Positions 26,776-38,285 of a stretch of DNA of 64,000 nt are shown here, piece by piece (position 1 is the first letter of the stretch; each line of letters begins with the position of its first letter). The notes beneath the pieces were generated by a model that had not been told where the DNA came from, made no database searches, and worked only from the letters and a program-made list of their open reading frames with translations. Position numbers and translations under genes: made by a program. Source of the DNA: Rachycentron canadum (taxonomy: Eukaryota > Chordata > Actinopteri > Carangiformes > Rachycentridae); assembly GCA_038496675.1 (NCBI GenBank), contig CM076656.1, positions 23,987,496 through 24,051,495 on the forward strand, read 5' to 3'.

Positions 26776-28544
26776 ATCAGACATGACATAAACAACACCT
26801 GACGCACATTGAAATGAGGTACAACACTCGGCTGTTGGTCCACTGCTCCACAGCTGTGGATCACAATACAAGTTATTCACAAGTTACTTAAAATGAACTA
26901 GTTGATTTTCACAACATTGAAATTACTAAATTATTACTAATTATCAATTAAATGTATTTCTTTTAATTAATTGATTGATTTTAACTAACAGTTGTTAACT
27001 TATCTACAAATTACAATTTCATGTCCACCTCAGGATGAATTGTAATAGCTTTGAACCCTTAAATTTCCTTCAGTGCCGTCGTCAGTTTGTCTGATACATT
27101 ATTCAATATTTGAGCATCCAATAGGTTTTAAAAGCAGGAACAAATTTTTGTTGTTTTGTGTGTCAAAAATGGCATTTTTGTCTCCATCTTTGAGGAAACT
27201 ATCATTGTATATTCACATTCATTACATTACCCACATTCATATACATTATATGTTTTATATTGTTTCATAATGATGCAGCACTCTTTCAATGAAAAACAGT
27301 TGAGTCCAACCAAAACACTTTAGGAGAACATTGAAACTTTTGTTAAGTCAAATCAAAAGAAAATACTGTTTCCCCCAAGCCATCGGTCGTACACACGCCT
27401 GACAGCAGTCGCCACTTATGTAACAGTCAAAGGGAATTAAATGAAAAATGACCGGGCACAGTGTAAAAATTACGCTGGATATTTAGTTCTCGCCTTTTCC
27501 CAGGGAGAGAAAAGCAGGCTGTGTTTTGAACTACTGCATAACTCAAAACCCCCGCCGATATAATTGGCCATAGCCAGAGCAGAGAGCGACGTGCCCTTCT
27601 CCGGGCCATGACCAATCTCCTGCACAGATCAATCAAAGCAGTTCAACACTGGCTCTTTCAGTAGTAAGCCCACCCTGTTCTGATGAATGACCTTGGCTGC
27701 AGTACAAACCCCGCCACCCCGCCCCCCCCCGCACACACAAACCTGACGCAAACATGTTGCTCCTGTAGTACTGTCAGGCCGCCCTGACAAATACCTGGAG
27801 CCGCCCACCCACCGTCCAAACTGACAGCAGTTAAATAGGTGAACTGGAATTACATCTCATCTGTTGTTGATCCTGAATGTAATGAGTCCATTTGGTGGAT
27901 GTTTTTATCCAAACAGTTCGTACAGCTGAAACAGAGAAACCCTGATTTGAACTCGGTCCCCCCGATAGACACAACTGAAACTGTCCCTGGAGCAGCATCA
28001 ACATCCGCCTGAATTATGTAAGTGACTCATATTCCCTCTACCTTTACTTATCAGATTGTTTTGGCCACAGCCAGGAGTTTAGAGATACAGTATTGACGTC
28101 ATCAAACAGGATTATTCTGGGATTGTTTGGTTCATTTATTCAATTACTTTGTTTTTTTTTTTTTTTTCAACAGGAAGGAACTTTGTCCCATTGTCTCGAC
28201 TGCCAGAAATATTCTGACGTCAATTTAGTTATTAATGTAAAAGTCCAATTTAAAAAGATTTAGTCAATTAGACTGTCAGCCTGTTACAACCCATAGCTGT
28301 GTGCAGCCGTAGTAAATGCAATGGGAGCGAAAGAGGAAGTTAGAGCGACAGACTCCACACTGGGAGGAGGATTGGGTTCGACGGATTGGTCCGAAATACA
28401 CAGGACGTTGACACAGGAGACCAGTTTTTGTTCCGTGTAGTAATAGATTCTCTTAACCAACCATTTCACAACCTGGACTGATAGTTCAGTATTGTAACCA
28501 TGACTATAAAGGTGAGCGACCTGTAACCTGAACCCAACTGCTAA
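26776..28544. other. Gene-free stretch
   Basis: It contains a C-rich run near 27718-27735 and a T run near 28150. The phrase ATTGTAACCATGAC at about 28492 is a small fragment related to module R2. Otherwise nothing is recognised. Confidence 0.45.
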
Positions 28545-28975
28545 CCCACCATGACGCCACCCATTGGTTTGTCAGCTGCCATTTTGAAGCCCCCAGTTTT
28601 TAATTTGTCCGTTGGCCATCTTTTTTTTTTTTTAAACCAGAAGAAACCATATTTGGAGGAGAAGGTGGAGCTGAGGAGGAGTGAGGGGTGGAGCTGACCT
28701 GCTCTGTCCTCTATCCTGATTGGGTGGTACAGTCTGTCAATCACTCTGTAGCCACGCCCCCTAATTTATTATGTTGTATTGAGGACTTGAAACAAGAGAC
28801 TGAGACCATGAGCTAATAAATCAAGGGAGAAGTAGGGACATTTTCCCATAGACTTCAATACAATCTGACTTCTTTAACAACCAGTGGAGTCGCCCCCTGA
28901 TGGTCATTAGAGAGAATGAAGGTTTCAGGCTCTTCAGACCCAGAGTCTATGTCCACTTTTATAGACAGTCTCTGC
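28545..28975 (+). repeat. R1 full-length copy
   Basis: It has the same ordered blocks as the copy at 18535, including TTGAAACAAGAGACTGAGAC and GCTAATAAATCAAGGGAGAA, and ends at GAGTCTATGTCCACTTTTAT. The short minus-strand frame across it is not a gene. Confidence 0.8.
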
Positions 28976-28994
28976 CTTGATAAAGAGCAAATTT

Positions 28995-29390
28995 TGTCCC
29001 TAAAGAAAAACCAAACCATCACCATTCCCCAAGTTCATTATTGTAGCCATGACAACAACAGTCCAGTACGCCTGCTGCCATGGGGACACTATTTCAGGTG
29101 ATGCTGGTTTGTGTCAGAGGGGATAAAAGGACCTGCTCCTCACCTACATCCACCAATCCATTATCTACACCACTTATCCTTACAGGGTTGCAGGGGGGGC
29201 TGGAGCCAATCCCAGCTGACATTGGGCGAGGGCGGGGTCCACCCTGGATGGGTCACCAGTCCATCGCAGGGCTGACGTAAAGAGACAAGCAACCATTCAC
29301 ACTCACGTTCGACCTAAACCTGCTGAAAGGAGCCCACAGGCCCAGGCTTCGAACCCAGAACCTCCTTGCTCTGCCCTCACTCACCTAAAG
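28995..29390 (-). mobile_element. SINE-like repeat joined to module R2 (longer copy)
   Basis: 29140-29390 is the common fish repeat with ATCCATTATCTACACCACTT, GGGCTGGAGCCAATCCCAGC and CACCCTGGATGGGTCACCAG. On the minus strand its head holds a B-box-like GGTTCGAAGCC near 29350. 28995-29135 is module R2 (TTCATTATTGTAGCCATGAC, GCCTGCTGCCATGGGGACAC). The order and join match the copy at 26470. Confidence 0.6.
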
Positions 29391-32300
29391 TGATAGTTAT
29401 TTAGTCTTATTGCAAACGAGTGTATCCCTTAAACTCCCAAAGCCATTGTTGCCGCAATTCTGTTTTAAAAAAACAGTTTTTCTTGCCCAGAAACTGAAAA
29501 AGAAAAAAAAAAAAAGAACTTCCACCACGGCAACAAAATCAAGCCCATCACGTGTTGTAATGCACTTTAATCTCCGCTTTAATCTGATCAGGACGTGAAA
29601 GGGAGTCGTCTCACACTTCTGTTGTTACCGTTTAATCAATGGTGTGCTACACTACATTTCTCAAACTGGGTCATTTACATGCCAGACAGTCGTCTGTTAG
29701 TAGTCCACCCACATTTTCTCCACATGTGCACTGGCACCTGCACATCTCAGCTGTCCCTCCGCCATGTTGGAGCAATAGTTTGAGAACTATTAGCACAAAG
29801 AGGAACGATTAACGTCAGGTAAGGACGTGTTTGTGTATATATTTGTCCCTTTTTGCCCCTGGTAACTGATACGCGTGTTAATCTTTTCTCTCAATTCTCC
29901 TGACAAGTGACATACGAAGTGGAAAAAGGCAGGAGCTGAATCACTTGAAGGTTTTTTGGTTCCCGTTCATTTCACTGTGGTTTTTCCCTTTAATCACCAC
30001 AGAGGAGGATGAAAAAACATGACACTTGGCAGGTGGAAGTGGATATTTTTAATCGGTTAAAGCGTAACATAAATGAGGCACACGTTTCATGTCTTCATGA
30101 TAGTCATTAAGTATTACCAGAAAAGCCTGTAATTACTCCGAGAAGAAATACTGTTCAAGATCTAGCTTGACTTTAACTGGATCAATCCAGGGTGGAGGAT
30201 TTTATTAAGCCTTGGATCAAACTGTAATACTTTTAGTTCCAAACAGATATACTGCGAATCATGTTCTGTATCAGTCATTTATTAAGAACTGTGGTATTTA
30301 TGAAACAATTCAATACAAACAGTTCTCACATAAAACTAAAGCGGAGATTTTACTTTCTTTAATCTCAAGATGTATAAATGATTTGTACACACAAAAACCA
30401 AGTGTAAGTCACTTCCCACGCATTAATGAACACATTTTTTTAACCTGTGTACATGTTTTGGTTTTTTTTTTTTTAAAAAAGCCATTGTTACTCAGAGAAG
30501 TGAAAGAGTTCAATTAATTGAACATAAGTTCACATAAAAACAGGACTTTACAATTGGAGTCATTGAACTAAAGTTTACTGATGAGCTGAGTTTTTAATGT
30601 TTTAATGCTTAGTGTTTCTTTTTGCGAAGTCGAGTCTCTATTTTTGTCGTTCCTTTCTCAGCCATGTCCGATAACTTGAGCCACAAACTGTGATTTGTTT
30701 GCAAACTCACGGATTCAGGTCTTCATCCATTTCTGGCTAATTATGGGGGTGAAAATGAGGCTCATGCACGTGCACCGAATTTCTCAATTAGCGACATTCA
30801 TTAAAAGGGATTTGTGCATGAAAAGAAAGTGTATTCATATTTATTTTGTGTGTACAAAGTTTTTTTTGCATTTGGCCCCAGGTCTATAAATGTTGTTGAT
30901 TATCTTTATTTTTTCATGAATATATTTATGAACTGTCGCGGTGCACTTAACACTTCAGACGTGTCTGATTACCTCCAAGTTCAATACAAGCAAATTAGTT
31001 ATTTTTGATGACACCAGGTAGGAACATAGAACCACCACATGCTTTAGGATTTCAGTGTGTGATTTATCCCATAAATAAACACGTTATTCATTTACTAGTA
31101 CTATTAACATCTCTGTCAGGACAAACCATAAGTACTTTAGTGGGATTCTGTCAAAGTAATATATTGAATATAAAAACTGCTATACTTTCAAAGGAATAAA
31201 TCAACTCTACATTCATAAAGTTAACTGAAATTCAGTATTAAAATATCAAGTTTGTTGTTGAGATTTTATGTTTTATTTGGGTCAAATATGAATCTTCATT
31301 GTTCACATATCCCAGGCCTGTTAATCTCTCCATCACTTTCATTCCTGTCACTACACGTCTCTTATTTCATACATAATCTCTTTCTTTATCATCCGCTCTC
31401 TCGCTTTCATAAGTTCGAGTCTTTCATGTTTTTTTTTTTTTGTTTTTTTTTTTTCTTCCAGCTCTCTGTATTATCTCTGTCTCCTTCACTCTCCTTTTCC
31501 CTTTTCTCAGTGAGCTGCCTTTCCCATACACTGCAGGCGTGGTTACGTCCAAATCCAAGAAGGAATTACTGAGAAAACATCTCTGGTTACCTCCGTCTCT
31601 GTGGCCGTGCTCTTTACCAATTTTTACAAGTGGTTCGTTTGAAGTCATGAATGAAAAATGACAATACTTTTGCTCCGACCTAAAAAACAGGTTGATGAGA
31701 GCTGTTCACTAGCAATTAGAAACCTCATACAAGTATTGAATGCAAGTGCTTGGCTACGTCCAACCTCCCTGCTTCTTATTTCTCTGATCAAAAGCCTCAA
31801 TCAAGGGTTTGAAAAGCTCTCAAGTGAAGAGAGGGCAACGGCCTCCAAAAAGCTACGTTGGCACAAAACGGCAAATATCTTAACAAAGTAATTGTGGTTT
31901 AATCATTTTTAGTATTTATTCAAGGTTAAAATGGTTTTGTAGTAGAAGCTATAATTAAATGCATCTTGTTCCAACGGGGAACCGGGCCTAAAACAGATTT
32001 CAGTACAGCAGTAGCTTGGTGTCGTAGCCCTTAAATATGATAGATACTCTGTTTAGATAACGTCAGTTTGTTAGCGTATATTGTTAGCCTACATTTTAGC
32101 TTGGAAAGAACCCAAATGAAAAACACCACCACTGGTCATGTTGGCGAACTCTGGGTGTATAGGAACTATGACTCCTGTGCAGAAGAAAGGAACAGACGTG
32201 ATGTTACAGACCCACAAAGTCCACAGAGGGACGATGCCGGGGAGGTGGGACGGGACAGAAAAACGTTGGACTTTGATGTGGGAGTCAGTCATTCACTTCC

Positions 32301-33679
32301 CTTTTGTTTTGACCGTGACTGCGATTGTTCCCTGACCTTAACCCTGTGGTCATTATTGCAGCCATGATGACAATGGTCCCTTAACCTTTGTGTGGTTGTC
32401 ATTTTGCCCAAATAATGTTTCCCTGCCCTTATATAAGTAGTTATTTTAACCCAAACCAGGTTATTTTTGAGCCTGAACCTAACCTAACCTTCACCATAAC
32501 TGTGTGAGATCACAAACGCTGTGATTTGTTACGGTGTAGTGCCGAGGCCCGTGTCGGATCAGAAAACAATACATGTTGTCATTTAATTTGGACTTAAAAT
32601 ACAGTATTTATCTTAACTCTTCACCCTCAAGATGATGCCTTTTCCTTGAGTGTCATTGTGCTGCCCATCACATCACCTGCACATGGCACAGGATGGCCTG
32701 GTTCTGGGCACTTTTCATTGTTTTCCCTCACACCCACGCAAAAAGCAGTGACATCGGTTGCGGCTACAGGTAATAATGGATTCATGCTCCTCTCTTAAAG
32801 TCCGTTTTTCTCTGTAGAAAGGCAAAGCTCCGGCTAAAACCGGCTGTCTGTTCTCTGTGATTCTGTAAAGAGAAGAAACGATGAGCCCAGAATTCGCCTA
32901 TTAATTGCCAGAATTTTAAGCTGCATTGATGTTCAGAATTGAAAGCTCAGCTCGTCACAGGCCTGAATGAATAATTGATCCTTTGAATAAAACGCTAGCA
33001 AGCAACCCCACACTAAAACACATCCACACTGACCACACAGGACTTAGCCTAATAGGTTTTCCTCCTCCTCCTCTTTTCTTTGCAATCTCCACTTTTTCTC
33101 TTTCCCAGTCTTACAAAGACACACACACCCGACCACCTAGACAATTACAGACGTCTGCTCATTTTGCCTTGGGAACCTTTGGCAGTTTATGGGCCAGATA
33201 CCACACTTTAGAAGAAACAATTTAGTTCAGTCATGAAAGAGCAGAAAGGAGCGCACTATAAAACGCTGCTTACAAGGTCTTCTACCTTCAGGTAAATGGT
33301 TCACCTCATATCTTTCCCCGTTTATGTATATAGCCCCTGAGTAACAGTAATAAGACAATTTTGTATTATTGAGTTTGTATGGTGTACAAGGTACATCACG
33401 TCATGAATATCTCCGTTTATATGTTTCTCCAAATAGCTTAGATACTCTCCCCTCACTGTAGATGTAATGTCCTCTTTTGAAGAGCAAGAAACTTAATGTT
33501 TTCACTCTGAACCCAAGAATGAGGTCAACTGCCATCCCAAAAAAGTCTAACTGTGTAACAGGAGTAATTCAGTGTTAGCCTCAACAAGCTGCTGAATCTG
33601 TAAATCTGCAAAATGTCCACTTGAGCAAGGCGCTTAAACTGTGACTGCTCTTAAGAGCTGCTACGGAGAAGAAACATTG
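29391..33679. other. Gene-free stretch
   Basis: AT-rich sequence with several T and A homopolymers (30460, 31430, 31445). A fragment resembling module R2 (CATTATTGCAGCCATGATGA) lies at about 32350. No supported gene was found. Confidence 0.45.
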
Positions 33680-33860
33680 TGACGAGAGGGTTTCTGGTTT
33701 GTATCCTTATACCAGCTGGGAAACTGTCTGGGGAAAATGAGTAACGTGCCCTGCTCACTTAAAAACCACAGCTAAGGTGCCGCTAAGCAAGGCACTGAAC
33801 CCTGCAGCTGCTCCAGCTGGGGTCAGTGACCAGTGCAGCTCCCAGGCCAGAACATAAAAC
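33680..33860. mobile_element. SINE-like fragment
   Basis: A decayed B-box (GGTTTGTATCC) is followed by CAGCTGGGAAACTGTCTGGGG and by GCTAAGCAAGGCACTGAACC and CTGCAGCTGCTCCAGCTGGG. This is the usual order in a common tRNA-derived fish SINE. A shorter related piece (TTGAGCAAGGCGCTTAAACT) lies just upstream near 33615. Confidence 0.5.
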
Positions 33861-35099
33861 TGGAATTTACTTTAGAAAAAGCAAACTCGGGTCATTTTTC
33901 CCCCAGATAAGTAAAAAATAGATCCTGATCTACTCAGAACGTGTGTGGGATGTGGTAAAAAAAAAAAAAAAAGACATATTCTTTGTAAAAAACCTTTGAC
34001 TTTGTGTCCATCAGTTAACATTAAACTAAGTCTAAACACCTTCAGCATCACTTGAAGTAACCAACCAAACGACTGTGAACATACTCAGCATCTGCAGAAG
34101 TGATGATATTCTCACCACTTCTCTTTTTTTCCCCTGTCTTGTGAAGTTTTCCATCAAAAAAAAGAACAACGAGGGCGAAGCTTAGTGACAGTGTAAGAGA
34201 AGAAAAAATAAAAATAACCATCTCGATCATGTTCCAGGCATTATGGGCCCCTCTGGCCGTTTGATGTCTCTTTCAAACAAAGGGACAGAAACCCCCCACA
34301 GAACAGAACAAAGGCACAAAACACTTTCCATATAAATGTGGAGTGGAAAGAACACTAAAATCAGGGTAAGAGTGAGCAGATGTGCCCGGCGCAGAGATGA
34401 CACCATGTCGTTCGTCTTTGAAAAAGCCACATGTGTCTGATGTCGGGGACATGTAAAACGTCGATCGTCATTCAGGGAGCAGAGAGGAAAGACTGGTGCT
34501 GAAGCTGCTGCTTTTTCTTTTCTTTTCTTTTTTTTTTGCTCATGGGTCGTCAGCAGTGTCACTCCTGCCACCTTCTGGATCTCTGTGGCAGGGAGGACGG
34601 ATTGGGTCAGAAAAGGAGGAGGAAGCAACAGAAGTCAAGAGCCTCAACCAAAAGTTGAATGCAGAATACTATTAGCATGTGTTTCAGCTTCGTTACGTTT
34701 TTTTTTCCACTTTTTTTTTTTTTTTTTTCAGAAAGCCTCAATTGAAGCAGAAAGACAATTTAATGCAATAAGGATTAAAGTAAAGGGATAAAACAACCAC
34801 TGAGGGGCCTGCAGACGAAGAAGTAGAGATTTAAAGATATTGCTACCATGACAAATTGTGGACAAATCTATAATTTAGCAATGAAAACACGTTCTGCATT
34901 TTGCAACCAAGTGTTGCAACTATGCAATCTGCTGAACCACTTGACTGAAGCGATGCAGAAAAGGTTATTTTTGAAAACTTTGGATTGTTCAGATGACAAA
35001 GAACTGGTACCAACAAGAGTATTATTAACATTTGAACATTTAGCAAGGAATTATGGGAGCTTTTCTAAAATATCATTATATATATATATATATATCCTG
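33861..35099. other. Gene-free stretch
   Basis: A and T homopolymers occur at 33957 and 34715. A plus-strand frame at 34848-35067 has a protein-like look but no splice support, so nothing is called. Confidence 0.4.
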
Positions 35100-35280
35100 G
35101 GCAGATGTTTTATCCAGTGACATCGGTAAATCTACATACCCTCAACCATGGGAACAACCACCAGAGGCATATTAGGGTTCAGTATCTTGCCCAAAGACGC
35201 TTTGACATTTGGACTGGAGGAGGCGGCATCAAACCATCAACCTGAACAACCTGATCCACCTGCTGAGCCACAGCAGGAAG
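35100..35280. repeat. Interspersed fish repeat
   Basis: GGTTCAGTATCTTGCCCAAA, CATTTGGACTGGAGGAGGCG, CATCAAACCATCAACCTG and CACCTGCTGAGCCACAG match a high-copy fish repeat, which usually reads CTTGCCCAAGGACAC. It is preceded by a TA microsatellite near 35078-35095. Confidence 0.6.
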
Positions 35281-35985
35281 GTCTTGTCATCATGTATTTA
35301 TTTGCCGTGGACAGTTGACGAGAAAGTTTATTACTTTGGGAAAAAAAAGATGATTTTTTTTTTTTTTTTTTTCTGCTGTGTCCTCAAAAGAGAAATACCA
35401 CAGTGCTGAAGATGCAATGAAGCGCCACCTGCGATCTAGAATTCATGTTAAATCCACAACTCTCAGCATAAATACAGTTTGTCATTTGTCAAGTCTTCTC
35501 TGGCCTCATACTGTACAGAATTCCTCCAGCTATATAAAAAAAAAAATAGGTCTTACAGTAGAACAGATCCCCAATCTCATCAAGACTAATCTGGAAAATG
35601 TTGGTTAAATCAAACGATGTAGAAGTTATAAAGCGAGTAGAAAGGCATCAGAAGGATCTGTGATTTACAGGATCAGGGCCTACACATCCTGGGTTCTGAC
35701 TGACCCATATTCCAGAGCCAGGAAACTTGTCCTCACCACCACCACCTCCACAAGCAGCTCGGTTCCAATACAGGTTAGCTGTAGAGGGCCCACTGATCGT
35801 GATCCAATGCGACCCCGCGCTAATTCCCTGGTGAAAGCCACCCAGTCAGTCCAGCGATGCCTCAAAACCTCAAGGTTTATATGAACAAGCTCCACTCTGA
35901 ATGGGAACCCAGGAGCTAGGCCGGTAATAACAGACCTCAGGAAAAAAGCTTTTGACCAAAGAGAGAGTGGTGAACAGAGACTCAC

Positions 35986-36971
35986 CCCATTCGCCCCCTC
36001 GTTTTCTTTCCCTGCAGGTTTTGGGAGAATGTCGAACACGCTTCCTGTAAAACTATGTAGTATTTATTACAGCCTCCGTTTTTGATGGCCGGGGTCATGT
36101 AGCCTGCTGTCTATTTATCCTAGAGGTTATTTACTACATTAGGCTTGGCTTCAGGGCCAGGAGAGGAAGAAAGGAATGAAATCTAAGATGCAGGAACTAA
36201 ATTGGTAGCAAATGTATAGCCTCCAACTTGCCCCTTGGCCCTAATGCGTTTTTCAAGCGCTCTGCTCGCCGTGCTCCAAGACGCGGGGACGGCTTGCCTC
36301 TGAAATAATATTTCAACAGTGGTTACAGACGCAAAACTGGCGCCATCTCTCAGCTTGGGTTGTTCCCACCAAAGTGCAGCATAAGGGATTTTCATTTTAT
36401 TTCTGGGAAGATATTATGCTTTGCTGTGTAGCGGTGGTGGCCTTAAGGTTAAAAAGAGACAGGCTCATGACCAAGAGGTTGCAGGTTTGAATCCTCGGGG
36501 CAAGTGCTAAAACAGAAGGAGCTACACTATGTCCACTGAGGTGCCTTTGAGCCAAGCATGTAACTGCAGGAGCCGCGCACTGGTTTCAGTAGGAGACTGT
36601 GGTTGGACTGGGCCGCTCCCCAGGTTGGATGAATGTAACTGTGTGAATATGTACCAGGGCGTTACTGGAAAAAAAAAAGAGCATGTGTGCGCAAATCCCC
36701 AAGAAAGGTTAAAAACAGACATCAGCGCGGAGGCTACCAGGCCGCACACACACGCCGGAAACTGAAGTCATACAAACAAATTGAAAAACACACCTTGTGT
36801 TAATGAGACATCGTTTACTCCTATGGTATAGTCGTTCTGGTCAGCCATTTTGCAAAAAGGATTTGCACTAAGTTTGCGATCAGTGCCTGAAAGACGCTTA
36901 GGAGGAGACTCAATCACCGTGCCTCTGCCGCGGAAGTCTCCAAACGATGACTTTGACCGTCTCATTTTCAT
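35986..36971 (-). CDS. Candidate small gene, two coding-like exons, unrecognised
   Basis: Minus-strand exon 1 (36794-36971) opens with ATG and encodes 59 residues before a donor AAG|GTGTGT. Exon 2 (35986-36044) follows a good acceptor (TTTTACAG), ends at a GTGAGT donor, and continues the reading frame exactly (one base carried over). The 79-residue product is basic and polar. It holds a CDK-type site SPPKR (22-26), a possible phosphodegron-like serine cluster, and a KEN motif (72-74), an APC/C recognition signal in cell-cycle proteins. A possible further exon in the right phase begins at 35590, but its end is unclear. I do not recognise the family. It could be a fast-evolving cell-cycle or chromosome protein, a partial gene, or coincidence. 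Confidence 0.35.
36425..36720 (+). mobile_element. tRNA-derived SINE
   Basis: An A-box-like TGGTGGCCTTAAGG (36434-36448) and a B-box GGTTTGAATCC (36484-36494) are spaced as in Pol III promoters. The body contains GAGGTGCCTTTGAGCCAAGC and ends with a short A-rich tract near 36670-36680. The small open frames across it are not genes. It lies between exons 1 and 2 of the unrecognised minus-strand candidate gene and the assembly is continuous there. Confidence 0.65.
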
Positions 36972-37318
36972 TTAAATGGCTCAGTGGAGAACCATTTGCC
37001 TTCCTCTTTCCTACAGCCCAACAGGCTCAATAAAAACCAATGAGCTGATGAAAACAGGAAAACCTTGTTGTTGTCTTATACAAGCAGCATATGGTTTGCT
37101 CAGTGTGGCTGCACATGCCAGCAATCCTTCGACTTCATTTGCTCTGTATCGAGTCGTCCTCTTACCATCTGGGCAATTACGAAGTTTCACACTCTCCAAG
37201 TTTCTTTTGTCAACACTTTACAAGAGTCTAATTCAAGTGCATTAAGCATGTGCACGGTATTAATGTGCTGTGCAGCATGTAATGGTTCAGATTTCACAAT
37301 GAAAATGATATATATGTA

Positions 37319-37886
37319 CTTGATCAGCCATAACATTATGACCCTGACAGGTGCAGTGAATGACACTGATCAGCTGGTTACCATGGTTACCTGCCAGCGG
37401 TGGATACATCAGGCAGCAGCTGAACATTTAGTCCTGAAGTTGATGTGTTGAAGGAGGAAAAATGGTCAAGAGTGAGGATGTGAGGGACTTTGACTTTGAC
37501 CAAACTGTGATGAGACGACTGGTCAGAGCTTCTCCAACACTGCAGAACCACTGGACCACAGACAGGGTCAGGGGTCAAGGCTCAGTGATGGTGGTGGGGA
37601 GTGAAGGCTGGACCCTGTGGTCTGATCCAACAGAAGAGCTACTGGAGCTCAGACTGATGAAGAAGTTCATGCTGGTTCTGGTAGAAAGGCGTCAGAACAC
37701 AGAGCATCACAGTTTGTTGTGTTTGGGGCTGTGTAGCCTCAGACCGGTCAGGGTGTCCATGCTGACCCCTGTCCACCACCAGAAGATCCTACAATGGACA
37801 CAGGAGCATCAGAACTGGACCATGGAGCAAAGAAGAAGGTGGTCTGGTCTGAGGGATCAGGTTTTCTTTACATCATGTGGATGGTC

Positions 37887-37919
<33 letters not shown>

Positions 37920-38030
37920 TGTGTGTGTGTGTCTGTCTTACCTGGTGGTGACTGATCCATGGAGGCTCCACCTCACAACTTCAGAGGTCTAGAGGAGTCC
38001 AGGCCTCGGTAGCTCAGGGCGGCAAACTGG
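37319..38030 (+). mobile_element. Degenerate, internally deleted Tc1/mariner transposon
   Basis: The left end carries the fish Tc1-type terminal sequence TGATCAGCCATAACATTATG. From 37462 a decayed transposase reading frame follows: DFD..QTVM, a helix-turn-helix region that has lost a block, then RPVRV.MLTPVH and the EHQNWT region up to about 37885. A GT-rich tract then replaces the catalytic middle. From 37951 a remnant of the C-terminal coding part appears (GATCCATGGAGGCTCCACC and following). No right inverted repeat is seen. Frameshifts and the missing DDE core show it is inactive. No host exon overlaps it. Confidence 0.9.
37889..37932. repeat. (GT)n microsatellite inside the Tc1 relic
   Basis: An imperfect GT tract of about 44 bases lies exactly where intact elements of this family encode a GT-rich segment (GTGCGTGTGCG). 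The microsatellite may have grown from that seed, accompanied by loss of the following transposase sequence. Confidence 0.85.
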
Positions 38031-38184
38031 CTAATGTACTTCACCATGTCAACCACACGCTTTATGAATTTTAATTTTAATTTGAAAAAAACCTTTTTGT
38101 TTCCATTTCAATCTTAGTTGAAGGTTAGAGGAAGACGAATCAACTTTCCTTGAGATAAATATCCAGGTTAATTTCACACTTTGG

Positions 38185-38285
38185 TCTTTGTACAGAATCA
38201 TTTTAGAGGCGCTAGTTTCCCCTCGTTCCCAGTCTTTATGCTAAGCTAAGCTAACATTAATAAGGACTTCTGCTGGTTGGCTCTT
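38185..38285. repeat. Short interspersed repeat (AGTCTTTATGCTAAGCTAAG family)
   Basis: TTTCCCCTCGTTCCCAGTCT, then TTATGCTAAGCTAAGCTAAC, and GCTGGTTGGCTCTTGCTAAC reproduce a well-known percomorph repeat fragment. It has no coding potential. Confidence 0.6.

Noticed and set aside
34227..34628. Minus-strand frame of 133 codons
   Set aside because: Low-complexity Lys run from a T tract, no conserved features and no neighbouring exon.
34848..35067. Plus-strand frame with protein-like composition
   Set aside because: No acceptor or donor in a suitable place; it ends in a TA microsatellite and matches no family I know.
36484..36494. A functional tRNA gene
   Set aside because: Only A- and B-box motifs are present. 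No cloverleaf or anticodon arm can be folded, and the context is a SINE. The same holds for 18948, 26715 and 29350.
37462..37992. A 176-codon frame that could pass for a gene
   Set aside because: It is the decayed Tc1 transposase read across frameshifts into a GT microsatellite.
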